Below, piece after piece: positions 1-8,601 of a stretch of DNA of 64,000 bases. Location of the stretch: assembly GCF_001428245.1 (NCBI RefSeq), contig NZ_LMRV01000099.1:154330-218329 (forward strand), written 5' to 3'. The translations under genes and the position numbers were made by a program. The notes beneath the pieces are model-generated. The model did not search any database. It was not told the origin of the DNA and worked only from the letters and a program-made list of their open reading frames with translations. The first letter of the stretch is position 1, and the number at the start of each line of letters is the position of its first letter. The stretch comes from Paenibacillus sp. Soil522. Lineage in GTDB: Bacteria > Bacillota > Bacilli > Paenibacillales > Paenibacillaceae.

Positions 1-1334
1 CACAGGCCTGGAATTTGCGGATGAAGATGCTGAGCCAGCACCTCATCATTCAGATCGTCGATGCCAAGTCCGGGTGCATCGGTCATGTGGATAAAGCCAT
101 TCTGAACGAGCTTCTTCGGAAGCTTGCCGCTAATGATGATATCATCCCACCAGGGAACTTCGCACGAGTGATACTCAAGCGCCATGAAATTCTCCGTAGC
201 TGCGGCGACATGGGCGGCTGCGAGGCAAGCGATCGGGCTTTCCGCCATATGAATCGCCATGGCAACACCGTATTCCTGCGCCATATCACCGATTTTTTTC
301 GTTTCCAATATACCGCCGGTCGTCAGCACATCAGGATGGATAACGGATACACCGCCAGCCTGTAGTAGAGGGCGGAAGTTTTCCTTCAAATAAATATCCT
401 CGCCCGTGCAAATCGGGGTGGCGACCGCACGCGACAGCTTGGCGTATTGCTCCGTGTACTGCCATGGCAGCATATCCTCCATCCAGGCAAGATTGAATTT
501 ATCGACGCGTCGTCCAAGCTTAATGCAATCCTCAAGGCCGATATGGCCAAAATGATCAACTGCAAGCGGTACCTCATAACCGATAACCGCACGCACATCC
601 GCAACGTATTGCTCAAGCATATCCAGCCCTTTTTCAGTTACATGAATCGCGGTGAAAGGATGAGGGATGTTGTAAATATCATAATGTTGGTTACGAATAT
701 CGCGAATATCGTCCTCTGTTAACGTACCGGTATTCGCACGATAACGGTTTTTCGATTTGCTGCGCATTTCCTCCAAAAAACCGAGCGGGGCGCTTAACGT
801 GCCGGGCTCGTTAATAATTTGACCAATGCCGAGATCCATCTTCAGAAAGGTGAAGCCTTCCTCCATACGCTTCTTAAGCGCTACACCCATGGCCGTGCCC
901 GTATCCTTGCCGACTACTTCGGTATCGCAGTACATCCGGATTTTTTCACGGAACTTGCCGCCCAGCATTTGATAGATAGGAACACCATAAGCTTTTCCCG
1001 CCAAATCCCATAATGCGATTTCGAGCCCGCTGACACCGCCGCCTTGACGGGCATGGCCGCCAAACTGCTTGATGCGGCGAAAAAGTTTGTCGATATTGCA
1101 AGGATTTTCGCCTAACAGCCGACCTTTAAGCATTTGGGCATACACCTTATCCGCGCCGTCACGCACCTCGCCAAATCCGACCAGCCCTTGGTTGGTGTAC
1201 ACCTTAATTAGACTGCTATGAAACGGACCGCCAACAATATCGGTAAACCGAATATCGGTAATGCGAAGCGTAGACGGGCTGGAAAAAGTGCTGACATGGG
1301 CAATCGTTTCTTCGTAGGATTGGCTGTTGGACAT
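1..1334 (-). CDS. Enolase-superfamily (mandelate racemase/muconate lactonizing) dehydratase, partial
   Basis: An open frame of 444 codons runs leftwards from an ATG at 1334 (preceded by AAGGAGTG) to the window edge with no stop, so the last few residues lie outside. The N-terminal capping domain covers about residues 20-130. The barrel carries the metal-binding acids of the superfamily: D260 (LAVDHFGH), E286 (WMEDMLP) and E312 (GED), and a likely catalytic His in IHMAESP (residue 362). Family members dehydrate or epimerise sugar acids such as galactonate or gluconate; the substrate cannot be read from sequence. It is the third gene of a minus-strand operon after two SDR dehydrogenases, which fits a sugar-acid or polyol catabolic route. 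A K-x-K motif typical of mandelate racemase is absent (FLKMDLG instead), so a dehydratase subgroup is more likely than a racemase. Confidence 0.85.
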   Translation of the reverse strand, partial: MSNSQSYEETIAHVSTFSSPSTLRITDIRFTDIVGGPFHSSLIKVYTNQGLVGFGEVRDGADKVYAQMLKGRLLGENPCNIDKLFRRIKQFGGHARQGGGVSGLEIALWDLAGKAYGVPIYQMLGGKFREKIRMYCDTEVVGKDTGTAMGVALKKRMEEGFTFLKMDLGIGQIINEPGTLSAPLGFLEEMRSKSKNRYRANTGTLTEDDIRDIRNQHYDIYNIPHPFTAIHVTEKGLDMLEQYVADVRAVIGYEVPLAVDHFGHIGLEDCIKLGRRVDKFNLAWMEDMLPWQYTEQYAKLSRAVATPICTGEDIYLKENFRPLLQAGGVSVIHPDVLTTGGILETKKIGDMAQEYGVAMAIHMAESPIACLAAAHVAAATENFMALEYHSCEVPWWDDIIISGKLPKKLVQNGFIHMTDAPGLGIDDLNDEVLAQHLHPQIPGL

Positions 1335-1388
1335 GGAATATCACTCCTTGATTTTTATTATTTAGCGTTATTATTCAACCGGTCCGGA

Positions 1389-2174
1389 TTAAAGCAGCAT
1401 GCTGCCGCCGTCAAGCCTAATAGAAGAGCCCGTCATGAACTCGCTCTCATCCGATGCGATATAACAAACGAGCTGCGCTACATCGAGTGGGCGGCCGACT
1501 CTGCCAAGCGGGAATTTATCGCGAATTGAGCGGGTCGTTTTTTTGTGCTTCTCGAGATCTTCTGCGGTCATAATCGGCCTGGATTCCCTGGCGCTCTGTT
1601 TGCCGACATCCACAGCGCCGGGCTCGATCGTATTAACGGTAATGCCATATTGGGCGAGCTCGATTGCGCTTTCCCTGCCGAGCATGCGGATGCCGCCCTT
1701 GGTCATGGCGTAGACGACGTCGAAGTCGGTAGGCCGCTTACTATGAACCGATGACATATTAATGATGCGGCCGGATTGTTTCTGCTTCATGTAAGGGACT
1801 ACGGCCTGCATGCATTGCCAATAGCCCTTCACGTTGATGCTCATCATGCGATCGAATGAGGACTCGACATAGTCGAAGAAATCATAGTTGAGCTGCAGGG
1901 CGGCATTATTAACGAGGATGTCAATGCCTCCGAAGTGATCCGCGACTTTTCCGATCATCTGATCAATTTCCCGCTTATGCGCGACATTAGCCTGTACGAT
2001 CATGGTGTCACCGCCGAAGTCATCAATTTGCTGCTTCGTATGAAGCGCACCGGCATCGCTTTGATTGTAATGAACCGCGACTAGGACCCCGCGGCGCGCG
2101 AGCTCAATAGCTACACCCTTGCCAATACCTGTTCCGGCGCCGGTCACTAAAGCGATTTTGCCTGCAATACTCAT
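1389..2174 (-). CDS. SDR-family NAD(P)-dependent oxidoreductase
   Basis: The 261-residue product is a classical short-chain dehydrogenase. The Rossmann glycine motif TGAGTGIG is at residues 11-18, the NNAA structural motif at 89-92, catalytic Ser141/142, and Tyr155-x-x-x-Lys159 (YAMTK). It ends in the usual LDGG-rich C-terminus. The ATG at 2174 has a good site (GGAGGTG, 4-5 nt away). It lies 21 nt downstream of another SDR gene and 54 nt upstream of the enolase-superfamily gene, so the three form one operon. The role inferred from context is oxidation of a sugar, polyol or sugar lactone (glucose 1-dehydrogenase-like). The exact substrate is unknown. Confidence 0.85.
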   Translation of the reverse strand: MSIAGKIALVTGAGTGIGKGVAIELARRGVLVAVHYNQSDAGALHTKQQIDDFGGDTMIVQANVAHKREIDQMIGKVADHFGGIDILVNNAALQLNYDFFDYVESSFDRMMSINVKGYWQCMQAVVPYMKQKQSGRIINMSSVHSKRPTDFDVVYAMTKGGIRMLGRESAIELAQYGITVNTIEPGAVDVGKQSARESRPIMTAEDLEKHKKTTRSIRDKFPLGRVGRPLDVAQLVCYIASDESEFMTGSSIRLDGGSMLL

Positions 2175-2195
2175 GCTACACCTCCATACCGGCGG

Positions 2196-2975
2196 TTAAC
2201 GTCGTTTCATCTTGAAATTCATATAGTGCAGCAGAAAACCCCCGTCAAGCCTAATATCTGATCCGTTTATGTAGCGCGCTTCGTCTGATGTCAGAAATAA
2301 GATAAGCTCGGCAAGATCATCATAGCTGCCTAAAACAGCGTTTGGAACCTTGCATTCGTACTCGTTATATAGTGTGGAGATCGAACTTTGAAATAGCTCA
2401 TCGTCGCCTTCCAGCGGACCTAATTCGATCGTATTTACACTGACACCGAATCGGCCCAGCACGAGAGCAGCTTCCTTCGAGAGCATTTTGACCGCGCCTT
2501 TGGAGAGGCTGTACGTGAAGGCGGAGCCTGTCGGCTTCTCGGCATGAATGGAGGAGACGTAGATGATTTTTCCGGCTTGCTTCTCCCGCATCTGTTTGCC
2601 GACCGCCTGCGTACAAATAAAAGCGGATTTCGCATTCACATTTAAGCTTTGCAAAAAAAGCTCTTCTTCGCCGTGTTCGACCGTGCTTGGGTAGACAGCT
2701 TTATTATTATGTATGAGCACATCTACCTTGCCTAGCTGCTGCTCCGCAAATTGAAGCATGTCTGCAACCTCGGCGCTTTTACAAAGGTCAATATTGACAA
2801 CGATCGCTTGTAAGCCTGCCTCATGGATAAGCGCTAATTCCCGAGTGAGCTTTGCGCCTTCTGAATAACTGTTCAAAATAAAATGAGCGCCTTTTTGAGA
2901 CAAACGACTTATGACAGCTTTGCCGCTGCTGCTATCCGAATCCGTAATAAAGACAATCTTTTTTTGCAGATTCAT
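2196..2975 (-). CDS. SDR-family oxidoreductase with degenerate cofactor motif
   Basis: This 259-residue protein is related to the next gene in the operon and probably a paralogue. The chosen ATG at 2975 has GGAGGGG 5 nt upstream; an in-frame extension to 3050 has no such site. Ser141/142 and Tyr155-x-x-x-Lys159 (YSLSK) are kept, and the C-terminal LDGG is present. The dinucleotide-binding glycine motif is eroded, however: TDSDSSSG replaces TGxxxGIG at residues 11-18, and the NNAG motif reads HNNKA. Either it uses a modified nucleotide-binding loop or it is a structural partner of the intact SDR. It is the first gene of the operon that continues into the enolase-superfamily gene. Confidence 0.8.
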   Translation of the reverse strand: MNLQKKIVFITDSDSSSGKAVISRLSQKGAHFILNSYSEGAKLTRELALIHEAGLQAIVVNIDLCKSAEVADMLQFAEQQLGKVDVLIHNNKAVYPSTVEHGEEELFLQSLNVNAKSAFICTQAVGKQMREKQAGKIIYVSSIHAEKPTGSAFTYSLSKGAVKMLSKEAALVLGRFGVSVNTIELGPLEGDDELFQSSISTLYNEYECKVPNAVLGSYDDLAELILFLTSDEARYINGSDIRLDGGFLLHYMNFKMKRR

Positions 2976-3289
2976 AGATCCCCTCCATAAAAGCAGACAT
3001 GTGTTGATGAAAGCCCTTGCAGCTAATTTTAGTAAGTTTGACCCTCGCATGGCGATGCCGTAAAGTTATGATTTTGTTTGTTTTTTTTCAAACCGTCCAT
3101 TTGCCTCAGAAGTATATCATTTTCAAATATTAAAAGATTTGCGCATATGGTACTATTAATTGTGCGAAGCGGTCATCAAGGCGCGAGCGCTATTAAATCC
3201 GGCAAGAAAGCAAGCCTGCTGAAACGTCACACCATAAGCCAGCTATTTAGATCGTAACGGATTCCATTGACAAAGAGGAGCGATTGACG

Positions 3290-4297
3290 ATGAAGGTATT
3301 GTTTATTGGTGGAACTGGTTTGATAAGCGAAGCTGTGTCCAGGCTTGCAATAGCAAGAGGAATTGAGCTCTATCTATTTAACAGAGGGAAGCGGGACGGC
3401 TTCGTACCTGACGGCGCTAAGGTAATAACCGGCGATATCCGCGATGCTCATGCTGCGGCTGCGGCGCTCCAGGGACATGTTTTCGACGTTGTTGTCGATT
3501 GGATTGCTTTTACGCCAGAGCATGTCAGCGTTGACATCGAGCTGTTTCGCGGACGCACGAAGCAATACATATTTATAAGCTCGGCCTCCGCTTACCAGAA
3601 GCCGCCAAAGCACTATATGATAACGGAGGAAGCAACGCCGCTTGAAAATCGCTACTGGCAATACTCGCGCGATAAGATTGCATGCGAGCAGCTGCTGCTA
3701 GAGAAGCAGGCAGAAGCGGAGTTTCCTGTCACCATTGTTAGACCGTCGTTTACATACGGAGACACGATGATCCCGGCGGCACTAAACAGCTGGCCTCATC
3801 CTTGGTCACTAATCGCTAGAATGCGAGAGGGACGTCCTGTTATTGTCCATGGAGACGGTTCATCACTCTGGACGATGACCCACAATACCGATTTCGCCAA
3901 AGGCTTTGTCGGGTTGCTCGGACGAGAGGAAGCGATTGGGCAAGCTTATCATATTACCTCGGATGAAGTATTAACCTGGAATCAAATTTATGAAGCGATA
4001 GGTGAGGCAGCCGGCGTAGAGCCGAAGCTCGTACATATTTCAACCGATTTTCTCGTATCGCATGACCCAGATCTCGAGGGCGGCCTGCTGGGCGATAAAT
4101 CGGTTACGAGTGTGTTTGATAACAGCAAGATCAAGAGCTTGGTTCCCGAATTTGAAGCAACCCTATCGTTTGCGGAAGGCATTAAACGTACGGTCGCTTG
4201 GTTTGAAGCGCATCCTGAGCGCTGCAGCGTGGACGAGGCTTGGAACGAGCAGATGGATTCGATTATCGCTGCCCATGCTGCCGGTTTAAAAAAATAA
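3290..4297 (+). CDS. NAD-dependent epimerase/dehydratase family protein
   Basis: The product is 335 residues. An N-terminal Rossmann motif (GGTGLIS, residues 7-13) and a Tyr125-x-x-x-Lys129 pair (YSRDK) mark an extended SDR, the epimerase or CSP41-like group. An ATG at 3290 with AGAGGAG about 9 nt upstream is preferred over the in-frame TTG at 3284, which sits only 3 nt from that site. It diverges from the SDR/dehydratase operon across about 315 bp, so it may belong to the same sugar-metabolism locus, although nothing in the sequence fixes the substrate. A strong terminator follows directly. It could be a sugar-nucleotide epimerase or an RNA-binding-type SDR. Confidence 0.75.
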   Translation: MKVLFIGGTGLISEAVSRLAIARGIELYLFNRGKRDGFVPDGAKVITGDIRDAHAAAAALQGHVFDVVVDWIAFTPEHVSVDIELFRGRTKQYIFISSASAYQKPPKHYMITEEATPLENRYWQYSRDKIACEQLLLEKQAEAEFPVTIVRPSFTYGDTMIPAALNSWPHPWSLIARMREGRPVIVHGDGSSLWTMTHNTDFAKGFVGLLGREEAIGQAYHITSDEVLTWNQIYEAIGEAAGVEPKLVHISTDFLVSHDPDLEGGLLGDKSVTSVFDNSKIKSLVPEFEATLSFAEGIKRTVAWFEAHPERCSVDEAWNEQMDSIIAAHAAGLKK

Positions 4298-4306
4298 ATG
4301 GTTAAT

Positions 4307-4350
4307 CACAAAAAAGCTCTTATTCTCTAAGGAATAAGAGCTTTTTTGTG
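4307..4350 (+). terminator. Rho-independent terminator
   Basis: Near-perfect stem built on AAAAAAGCTCTTATTC and its complement with a short CTAAG-type loop, ending in a T run. The A-rich left arm makes it usable in both directions. Confidence 0.9.
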
Positions 4351-4577
4351 TCTAAATATGCACTCCGCAGGCGTGACTATAACCATGAGGATTTAGTTTA
4401 AAATTTTCTCATAATTAGCTTTTTCACGGAAATCCGTATAAAACCTCGTCTTTTGGAGGAGACAGCGACATATACTCATCACAGACCGTCCACTTATTAT
4501 TCTTACTTATGAATTTAATCCATCTAACTTATATCGTAACAGGTATACTTCATTAACTTAAAAGGAGAGATATCTAC

Positions 4578-5651
4578 ATGCGAAAAAAGTTAAATCAGCA
4601 TTTATTCGTTTATTTACTTATTTTATCCCTAGTTATTACATTAGGGATGTATGTGAAGCCTTTAAATAACGCCGCGGAAGCCGATTTGTCTGAGGCGCCG
4701 CAGAAGCTGGCGGTTGAAGCCACAAGCGCGATAACGACTGCCGCTCCCGGCAGCGATCCAATCGTATCCACCGTCCATTTAGCGATCCCCTCATCCACCT
4801 CTAATCCAACAACTGCCAGTACGCCGGATATCCCGATCGAACAACCCCCGAGCACCCTTCCAAAGAAGCAAATCCAAGCTGAAAAAGAACAGGCTATCGA
4901 CGAAAAGCCTGATACATACGAGGTTACTGCGTTTTACCTTAACGTACGTACAAAACCGAGCGCGCAGTCGGATATTATAAAGGTCGTAAAGCAAGGTACG
5001 CGGTTAAAGGTAACGGCAAAAACCGATAATGGCTGGCTCGAGCTGCAAGGCGAAGGCTTCGTTCATGGAGGCTATGCCGAAAAAATAAAAGGGGAAGTAT
5101 CCGTGTTATCCTTCTCAGCTGCAAGCAATCGTGTGCCCGCAATCGAAATTAATGATGCCGGCGCAGAGAGAGAGCGGCAATCCGAAAGGATAGAAGAGCC
5201 AGAAGTGGAAGAGCTTAACCAGCCGACTTCGATCGTTGAGTCTGATTCTGGCCTGACCGAAGCGCATATCGCAAAAATATTCGAAGGCACCGCGCTATCC
5301 GGCCACAATTTGGAACAAGCTATCCTAGAGATCGAGGAGGAGTACGGCATTAACGCTTATTTTACGATCGCCGTCATGAAGCTGGAGAGCGGCAACGGCA
5401 AAAGCTGGTTGGCCAAAAAGAAAAATAATTTATTCGGCCTGAATGCGATAGATGGCAATAAATATAATAAAGCCTTCAGCTTTAAAACGAAGGGAGACAG
5501 CGTTCGGAAATTTGGAAAGCTGCTTTCTAGGAATTATGTCAACAAAGGGCTGACCACAATTGAGAAGGTAGCCCGAAAATATTGCCCCGCCAATTCGAGA
5601 TGGTCGAGCTTAGTTAAAAATATTATGAAAAGAGATTACAATAAGCTTTAA
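4578..5651 (+). CDS. Secreted SH3b-glucosaminidase (peptidoglycan hydrolase)
   Basis: The 357-residue protein starts with a signal or anchor segment (residues 9-34), followed by a Ser/Thr/Pro-rich linker to about residue 110. A bacterial SH3 domain spans about 113-170 (LNVRTKPS motif). A second charged linker precedes a GH73-like N-acetylglucosaminidase domain from about 225 to the end, with the catalytic Glu in KLESGNGKSWLAKK and the conserved NNLFGL motif. It should cut glycan strands outside the membrane, during growth, separation or sporulation. AGGAG lies about 10 nt before the ATG. It is monocistronic, with a 280 bp AT-rich upstream region after a terminator. Confidence 0.85.
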   Translation: MRKKLNQHLFVYLLILSLVITLGMYVKPLNNAAEADLSEAPQKLAVEATSAITTAAPGSDPIVSTVHLAIPSSTSNPTTASTPDIPIEQPPSTLPKKQIQAEKEQAIDEKPDTYEVTAFYLNVRTKPSAQSDIIKVVKQGTRLKVTAKTDNGWLELQGEGFVHGGYAEKIKGEVSVLSFSAASNRVPAIEINDAGAERERQSERIEEPEVEELNQPTSIVESDSGLTEAHIAKIFEGTALSGHNLEQAILEIEEEYGINAYFTIAVMKLESGNGKSWLAKKKNNLFGLNAIDGNKYNKAFSFKTKGDSVRKFGKLLSRNYVNKGLTTIEKVARKYCPANSRWSSLVKNIMKRDYNKL

Positions 5652-5728
5652 CTTGGCATTTTCGCAGCAAGTATGTTATTTTCATCTCCTAAGTAACTTT
5701 TGTAAAGAATACATAGGAGGTCACCAGC

Positions 5729-6256
5729 ATGATGGAAACCGTTCAAAAGATGCCGTTCGGCTATGAACCGCCAAAGGATGAACGAAAGGGTACGATCGTT
5801 TATTATGATTCATTCGAGCATACGACGGAACGGGAGCTTGATCTAGCGGCTTACATTGCCAAAGAACGGTTATTTCTTAAGCTTGTTCTCTATCCGCTGC
5901 ATGAGCAAAGCGTAAAACGGATGACGAGGGAAGAGGTTAGTCCGTTCTATAAGCGGGAAGACCGGCTGCATGAATGGAAGCGTGATCGCAAAGAGGAGAA
6001 TGTCGTCGTTGAGCGGCTCGAAGTCAAACGGAAAAAGTATACGCCAATCGATTCTGCGCTGCGGCATTTGGCGGAAACCTATCCTAAACCGCTATTTTTG
6101 CTCATGACCGGGGAGATGGCTAATTTATTCGCGTCGTTCTCCTCATTCGAGGAATGGATTGTGAAAATTAGATTATTGCTGACGGAGGAGCCGGCAAAGC
6201 TGCATCCGCGGCTTATACAATACCGTCATCGGTGGGAGCCTGTTATCAATAAATGA
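5729..6256 (+). CDS. Conserved hypothetical protein, 175 aa
   Basis: Function not recognised. A clean AGGAGG sits 8 nt before the ATG and the frame shows normal codon use. The protein is soluble and rich in Glu, Lys and Arg, with a basic central stretch (residues about 75-105) and no signal peptide or membrane helix. The C-terminal third is helical and hydrophobic (PLFLLMTGEMANLF). It lies alone between the glucosaminidase gene and a convergent small ORF, with a terminator immediately after it. Confidence 0.7.
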   Translation: MMETVQKMPFGYEPPKDERKGTIVYYDSFEHTTERELDLAAYIAKERLFLKLVLYPLHEQSVKRMTREEVSPFYKREDRLHEWKRDRKEENVVVERLEVKRKKYTPIDSALRHLAETYPKPLFLLMTGEMANLFASFSSFEEWIVKIRLLLTEEPAKLHPRLIQYRHRWEPVINK

Positions 6257-6276
6257 TGTCAAAGCAACAGAAGCGA

Positions 6277-6321
6277 AAAGAGCTGCCCGTGAGAGAACCT
6301 CAAGGACAGCTCTTTGCCGTT
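6277..6321 (+). terminator. Terminator between convergent genes
   Basis: Stem AAAGAGCTG-C-CC pairs with GG-A-CAGCTCTTT around a roughly 14 nt loop, with one mismatch. It can serve the 175-aa gene and the small minus-strand ORF. Confidence 0.7.
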
Positions 6322-6340
6322 TTATCAGTGCTGCTGCAAG

Positions 6341-6487
6341 CTAGCCCGTAGAAGGGCTGTTTGGCACATGGCCTTTTTGATTGCGATTATCGTCTGTTGA
6401 AGCTGCCACGGCATTCTCCGCATCCTTAGAGCTTGCTTCAAATGCCTGATTTTTGCTTGCAATCGACTTATTTTTGTTGCGAGCCAT
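6341..6487 (-). CDS. Small basic/Asn-rich ORF, 48 aa, possible minor spore protein
   Basis: A 48-codon frame begins at an ATG with GGAGG 7 nt upstream and ends in TAG. The product starts MARNKNKS and is rich in Asn, Ser, Ala, Lys and Gln, with almost no hydrophobic residues. That composition resembles small acid-soluble spore proteins, though no family is recognised. It shares a terminator with the convergent 175-aa gene. The good ribosome-binding site is the main support. A longer overlapping frame on the same strand (6325-6522) lacks such a site. Confidence 0.5.
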   Translation of the reverse strand: MARNKNKSIASKNQAFEASSKDAENAVAASTDDNRNQKGHVPNSPSTG

Positions 6488-6569
6488 CGTATTACCTCCA
6501 CAAGCTTGATTGCCTTAAACAATGAGGCAAGTATAGGTTATCCAAGTTTTATTGAATTAATCTTCCGTA

Positions 6570-7460
6570 TTACACCACGACATGCTCTTCGCATTCAGTC
6601 GAGCAGAAGCCCTGCTTCGTCTCTTCGCATTCTGTACATACGATATGCTGACGATGGCAGGAATCATCCGCACAGTTGATGTAAGTATCCGCCGGCTGCT
6701 CGCAGTGGTAGCATTTACCGACAACGACCGCTTCATCCGTCTGATTAATCTCAACAGATGTTCTCTCATCGAATACGTAGCATTTTCCGTCAAACAGTCT
6801 GCCTTGCACATCCTCGTCTTTGCCGTAGGTTACAATTCCGCCCTCTAATTGATAAACGTCACTGAAGCCCTCGCTAAGCATTACACCGGTCAGCTTCTCG
6901 CAGCGAATGCCGCCCGTGCAGTACGTGAGGATCGGCTTGTCTTTGAAATCGGCCATATTCTCCCGGAGCCACTCCGGAAATTCCTTGAACGTCTCCAGAT
7001 CAGGTCTGATCGCATTGCGGAAATGCCCAAGATCGTATTCGTAGTCGCTTCTTCCGTCAAGCACAATGACATCTTCTCTTTGCAAATATTCATGAAACTC
7101 TTTAGGGGAGAGATGCGTGCCGCTTAGCGTATTCGGATCCAGCGGCTTATCGTAACGCAGTGTTACAAGCTCTTTTTTGTAGCGGACGAATATTTTTTTG
7201 AAAGCATGCTTATCGGTCTCATCGATTTTGAACACGATGTCCGAGAATAACGGATTGGCACGCAAGTGCGCCATGTATTGCTCGGTTTGCTCGATTGTGC
7301 CGGAGAGCGTACCGTTAATGCCTTCATCGGCAATCAGAATACGGCCCTTCACGTTTAATTCCTTACAATATGCAAGATGCTCGGCAGCGAATTGCTCCGC
7401 ATCGGGTACAGCTATAAATTTATAATACAATAAAACTCGAAAATGATTAGCATCGCTCAT
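6570..7460 (-). CDS. trhO: tRNA uridine(34) 5-hydroxylase TrhO (rhodanese family)
   Basis: The 296-residue protein matches the TrhO/YbfQ (UPF0176) family, which hydroxylates U34 of certain tRNAs using oxygen as the first step to 5-(carboxy)methoxyuridine. An N-terminal ferredoxin-like domain (KFIAVPD, GRILIADEGINGTLSG) precedes the rhodanese domain, with the active Cys181 in YCTGGIRCEK. A C-terminal cysteine cluster (CYHCEQP, CADDSCHRQHIVC, CTEC, CSTEC) probably binds zinc. The start at 7460 is chosen because of AAAGGA about 9 nt upstream and the family's usual N-terminus; the open frame extends 12 codons further without support. It is monocistronic in appearance. Confidence 0.93.
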   Translation of the reverse strand: MSDANHFRVLLYYKFIAVPDAEQFAAEHLAYCKELNVKGRILIADEGINGTLSGTIEQTEQYMAHLRANPLFSDIVFKIDETDKHAFKKIFVRYKKELVTLRYDKPLDPNTLSGTHLSPKEFHEYLQREDVIVLDGRSDYEYDLGHFRNAIRPDLETFKEFPEWLRENMADFKDKPILTYCTGGIRCEKLTGVMLSEGFSDVYQLEGGIVTYGKDEDVQGRLFDGKCYVFDERTSVEINQTDEAVVVGKCYHCEQPADTYINCADDSCHRQHIVCTECEETKQGFCSTECEEHVVV

Positions 7461-7603
7461 CGTAGTTTTTCCTTTCCGGTAAACAAATAAAAGCATACTA
7501 TATTATAGTTGACCGAAAAGATTTTTTCAACAGATAACAAAATCTTTCACGCTATAAGGTAAGTCCGAATCGCTTCAGCTCAATAAAGACAGGGAGGCTG
7601 TTT

Positions 7604-8485
7604 CTATGATCCGAGCAGCTCAGTAAAGCGCTTTGCAATGATCGGTAAGGAGCCTTCCTTTCTTATTGCAAATCCGACGGAGCGTGCAGGAACCGGTTTA
7701 TGGGTATGCAATTGAAATAAATTCCCTTCTTCGAGCTCTTGTTCGATGAAGGATTTCGTAACAAAAGCAGCGCCATAGCCGCGTCCGGCCAGCTCAATCA
7801 GCATATCCATACTGCTAAGCTCCATGTCGGCTTCAATTGAAGTGCCTTGAGAAGAAAACCAGCTCTCGACAAACTGTCTGGTACTGCTTCCTTCGGAGAG
7901 CAGCAGCAGTGGAATTTGCGATAACTCCTGCGAGGTTAAAGGTGCGCCGGCCAAATGCCGAAACGCCTCTCCCACAACAAAGCAGTCCTCTATATCAGTC
8001 AGATGCGAAACGGTAAGCTCTTCATCCGAAAAAGGCAAATGGACAAGTCCAACGTCGATTATTCCCGATTTTAAGCGCGTGCGAATATCGGATGTTTTTC
8101 CTTGCGAGAGACGTATGCGTACAGTCGGATGCTCCATATGGAACGTATCGAGGAGCGGAAGCAGCAGATGCTTGATAATGGGACCGCTAGCTCCAATCCG
8201 CAGCTCACCGGCCGTTAAATTTTTGAGAGATAACAATTTGATTTCGCCTGCATGCAGAATAGAGAAGGATTTCTCCACGTAATGAAGCAGTTCCATGCCC
8301 TCGGGAGTAAGCTTCACGCCTTTGGAAAGCCGATCAAACAGCTTCACCTCAAGCTGTGCTTCCAGCTGTTTGATGGCGTAGCTGACCGAAGGCTGAGTAA
8401 TATGCAGCTCCTGTGCCGCTTTCGTCAAATTACCTAATTTGGCCGTATGCAAAAATATGCGGTACCACTCCATATTCATCAGCAT
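7604..8485 (-). CDS. LysR-family transcriptional regulator (divergent from aroC)
   Basis: This is a 293-residue LTTR. The winged HTH is at about residues 5-65 (NLTKAAQELHITQPSVSYAIKQLE), followed by a periplasmic-binding-like effector domain. The start at 8485 has AGAGGA about 9 nt upstream; the longer frame to 8539 is unsupported. It diverges from chorismate synthase with a 116 bp gap that holds a TTATAGA/TCTATAA dyad, so it probably controls aroC and itself. It is closely similar to the LysR gene at 46751-47629, which diverges from zwf. Effector unknown. Confidence 0.88.
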   Translation of the reverse strand: MLMNMEWYRIFLHTAKLGNLTKAAQELHITQPSVSYAIKQLEAQLEVKLFDRLSKGVKLTPEGMELLHYVEKSFSILHAGEIKLLSLKNLTAGELRIGASGPIIKHLLLPLLDTFHMEHPTVRIRLSQGKTSDIRTRLKSGIIDVGLVHLPFSDEELTVSHLTDIEDCFVVGEAFRHLAGAPLTSQELSQIPLLLLSEGSSTRQFVESWFSSQGTSIEADMELSSMDMLIELAGRGYGAAFVTKSFIEQELEEGNLFQLHTHKPVPARSVGFAIRKEGSLPIIAKRFTELLGS

Positions 8486-8538
8486 GATATAGATCCTCTC
8501 TATGACAATGTTCCGATATTTGAATTTCATTAATTTCA

Positions 8539-8564
8539 TTATAGAAATTATAATGGATCTATAA
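8539..8564. promoter_or_regulatory. Candidate LysR operator dyad
   Basis: TTATAGA, 12 nt, TCTATAA: a perfect 7 bp inverted repeat in the LysR-aroC intergenic region. It has the size and ATAG/CTAT character typical of LTTR binding sites. Regulator assignment is inferred from the divergent arrangement. Confidence 0.5.
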
Positions 8565-8601
8565 CGGATGCGTCAAAGCATAGACTCGGGAGGAACGGAC
8601 A

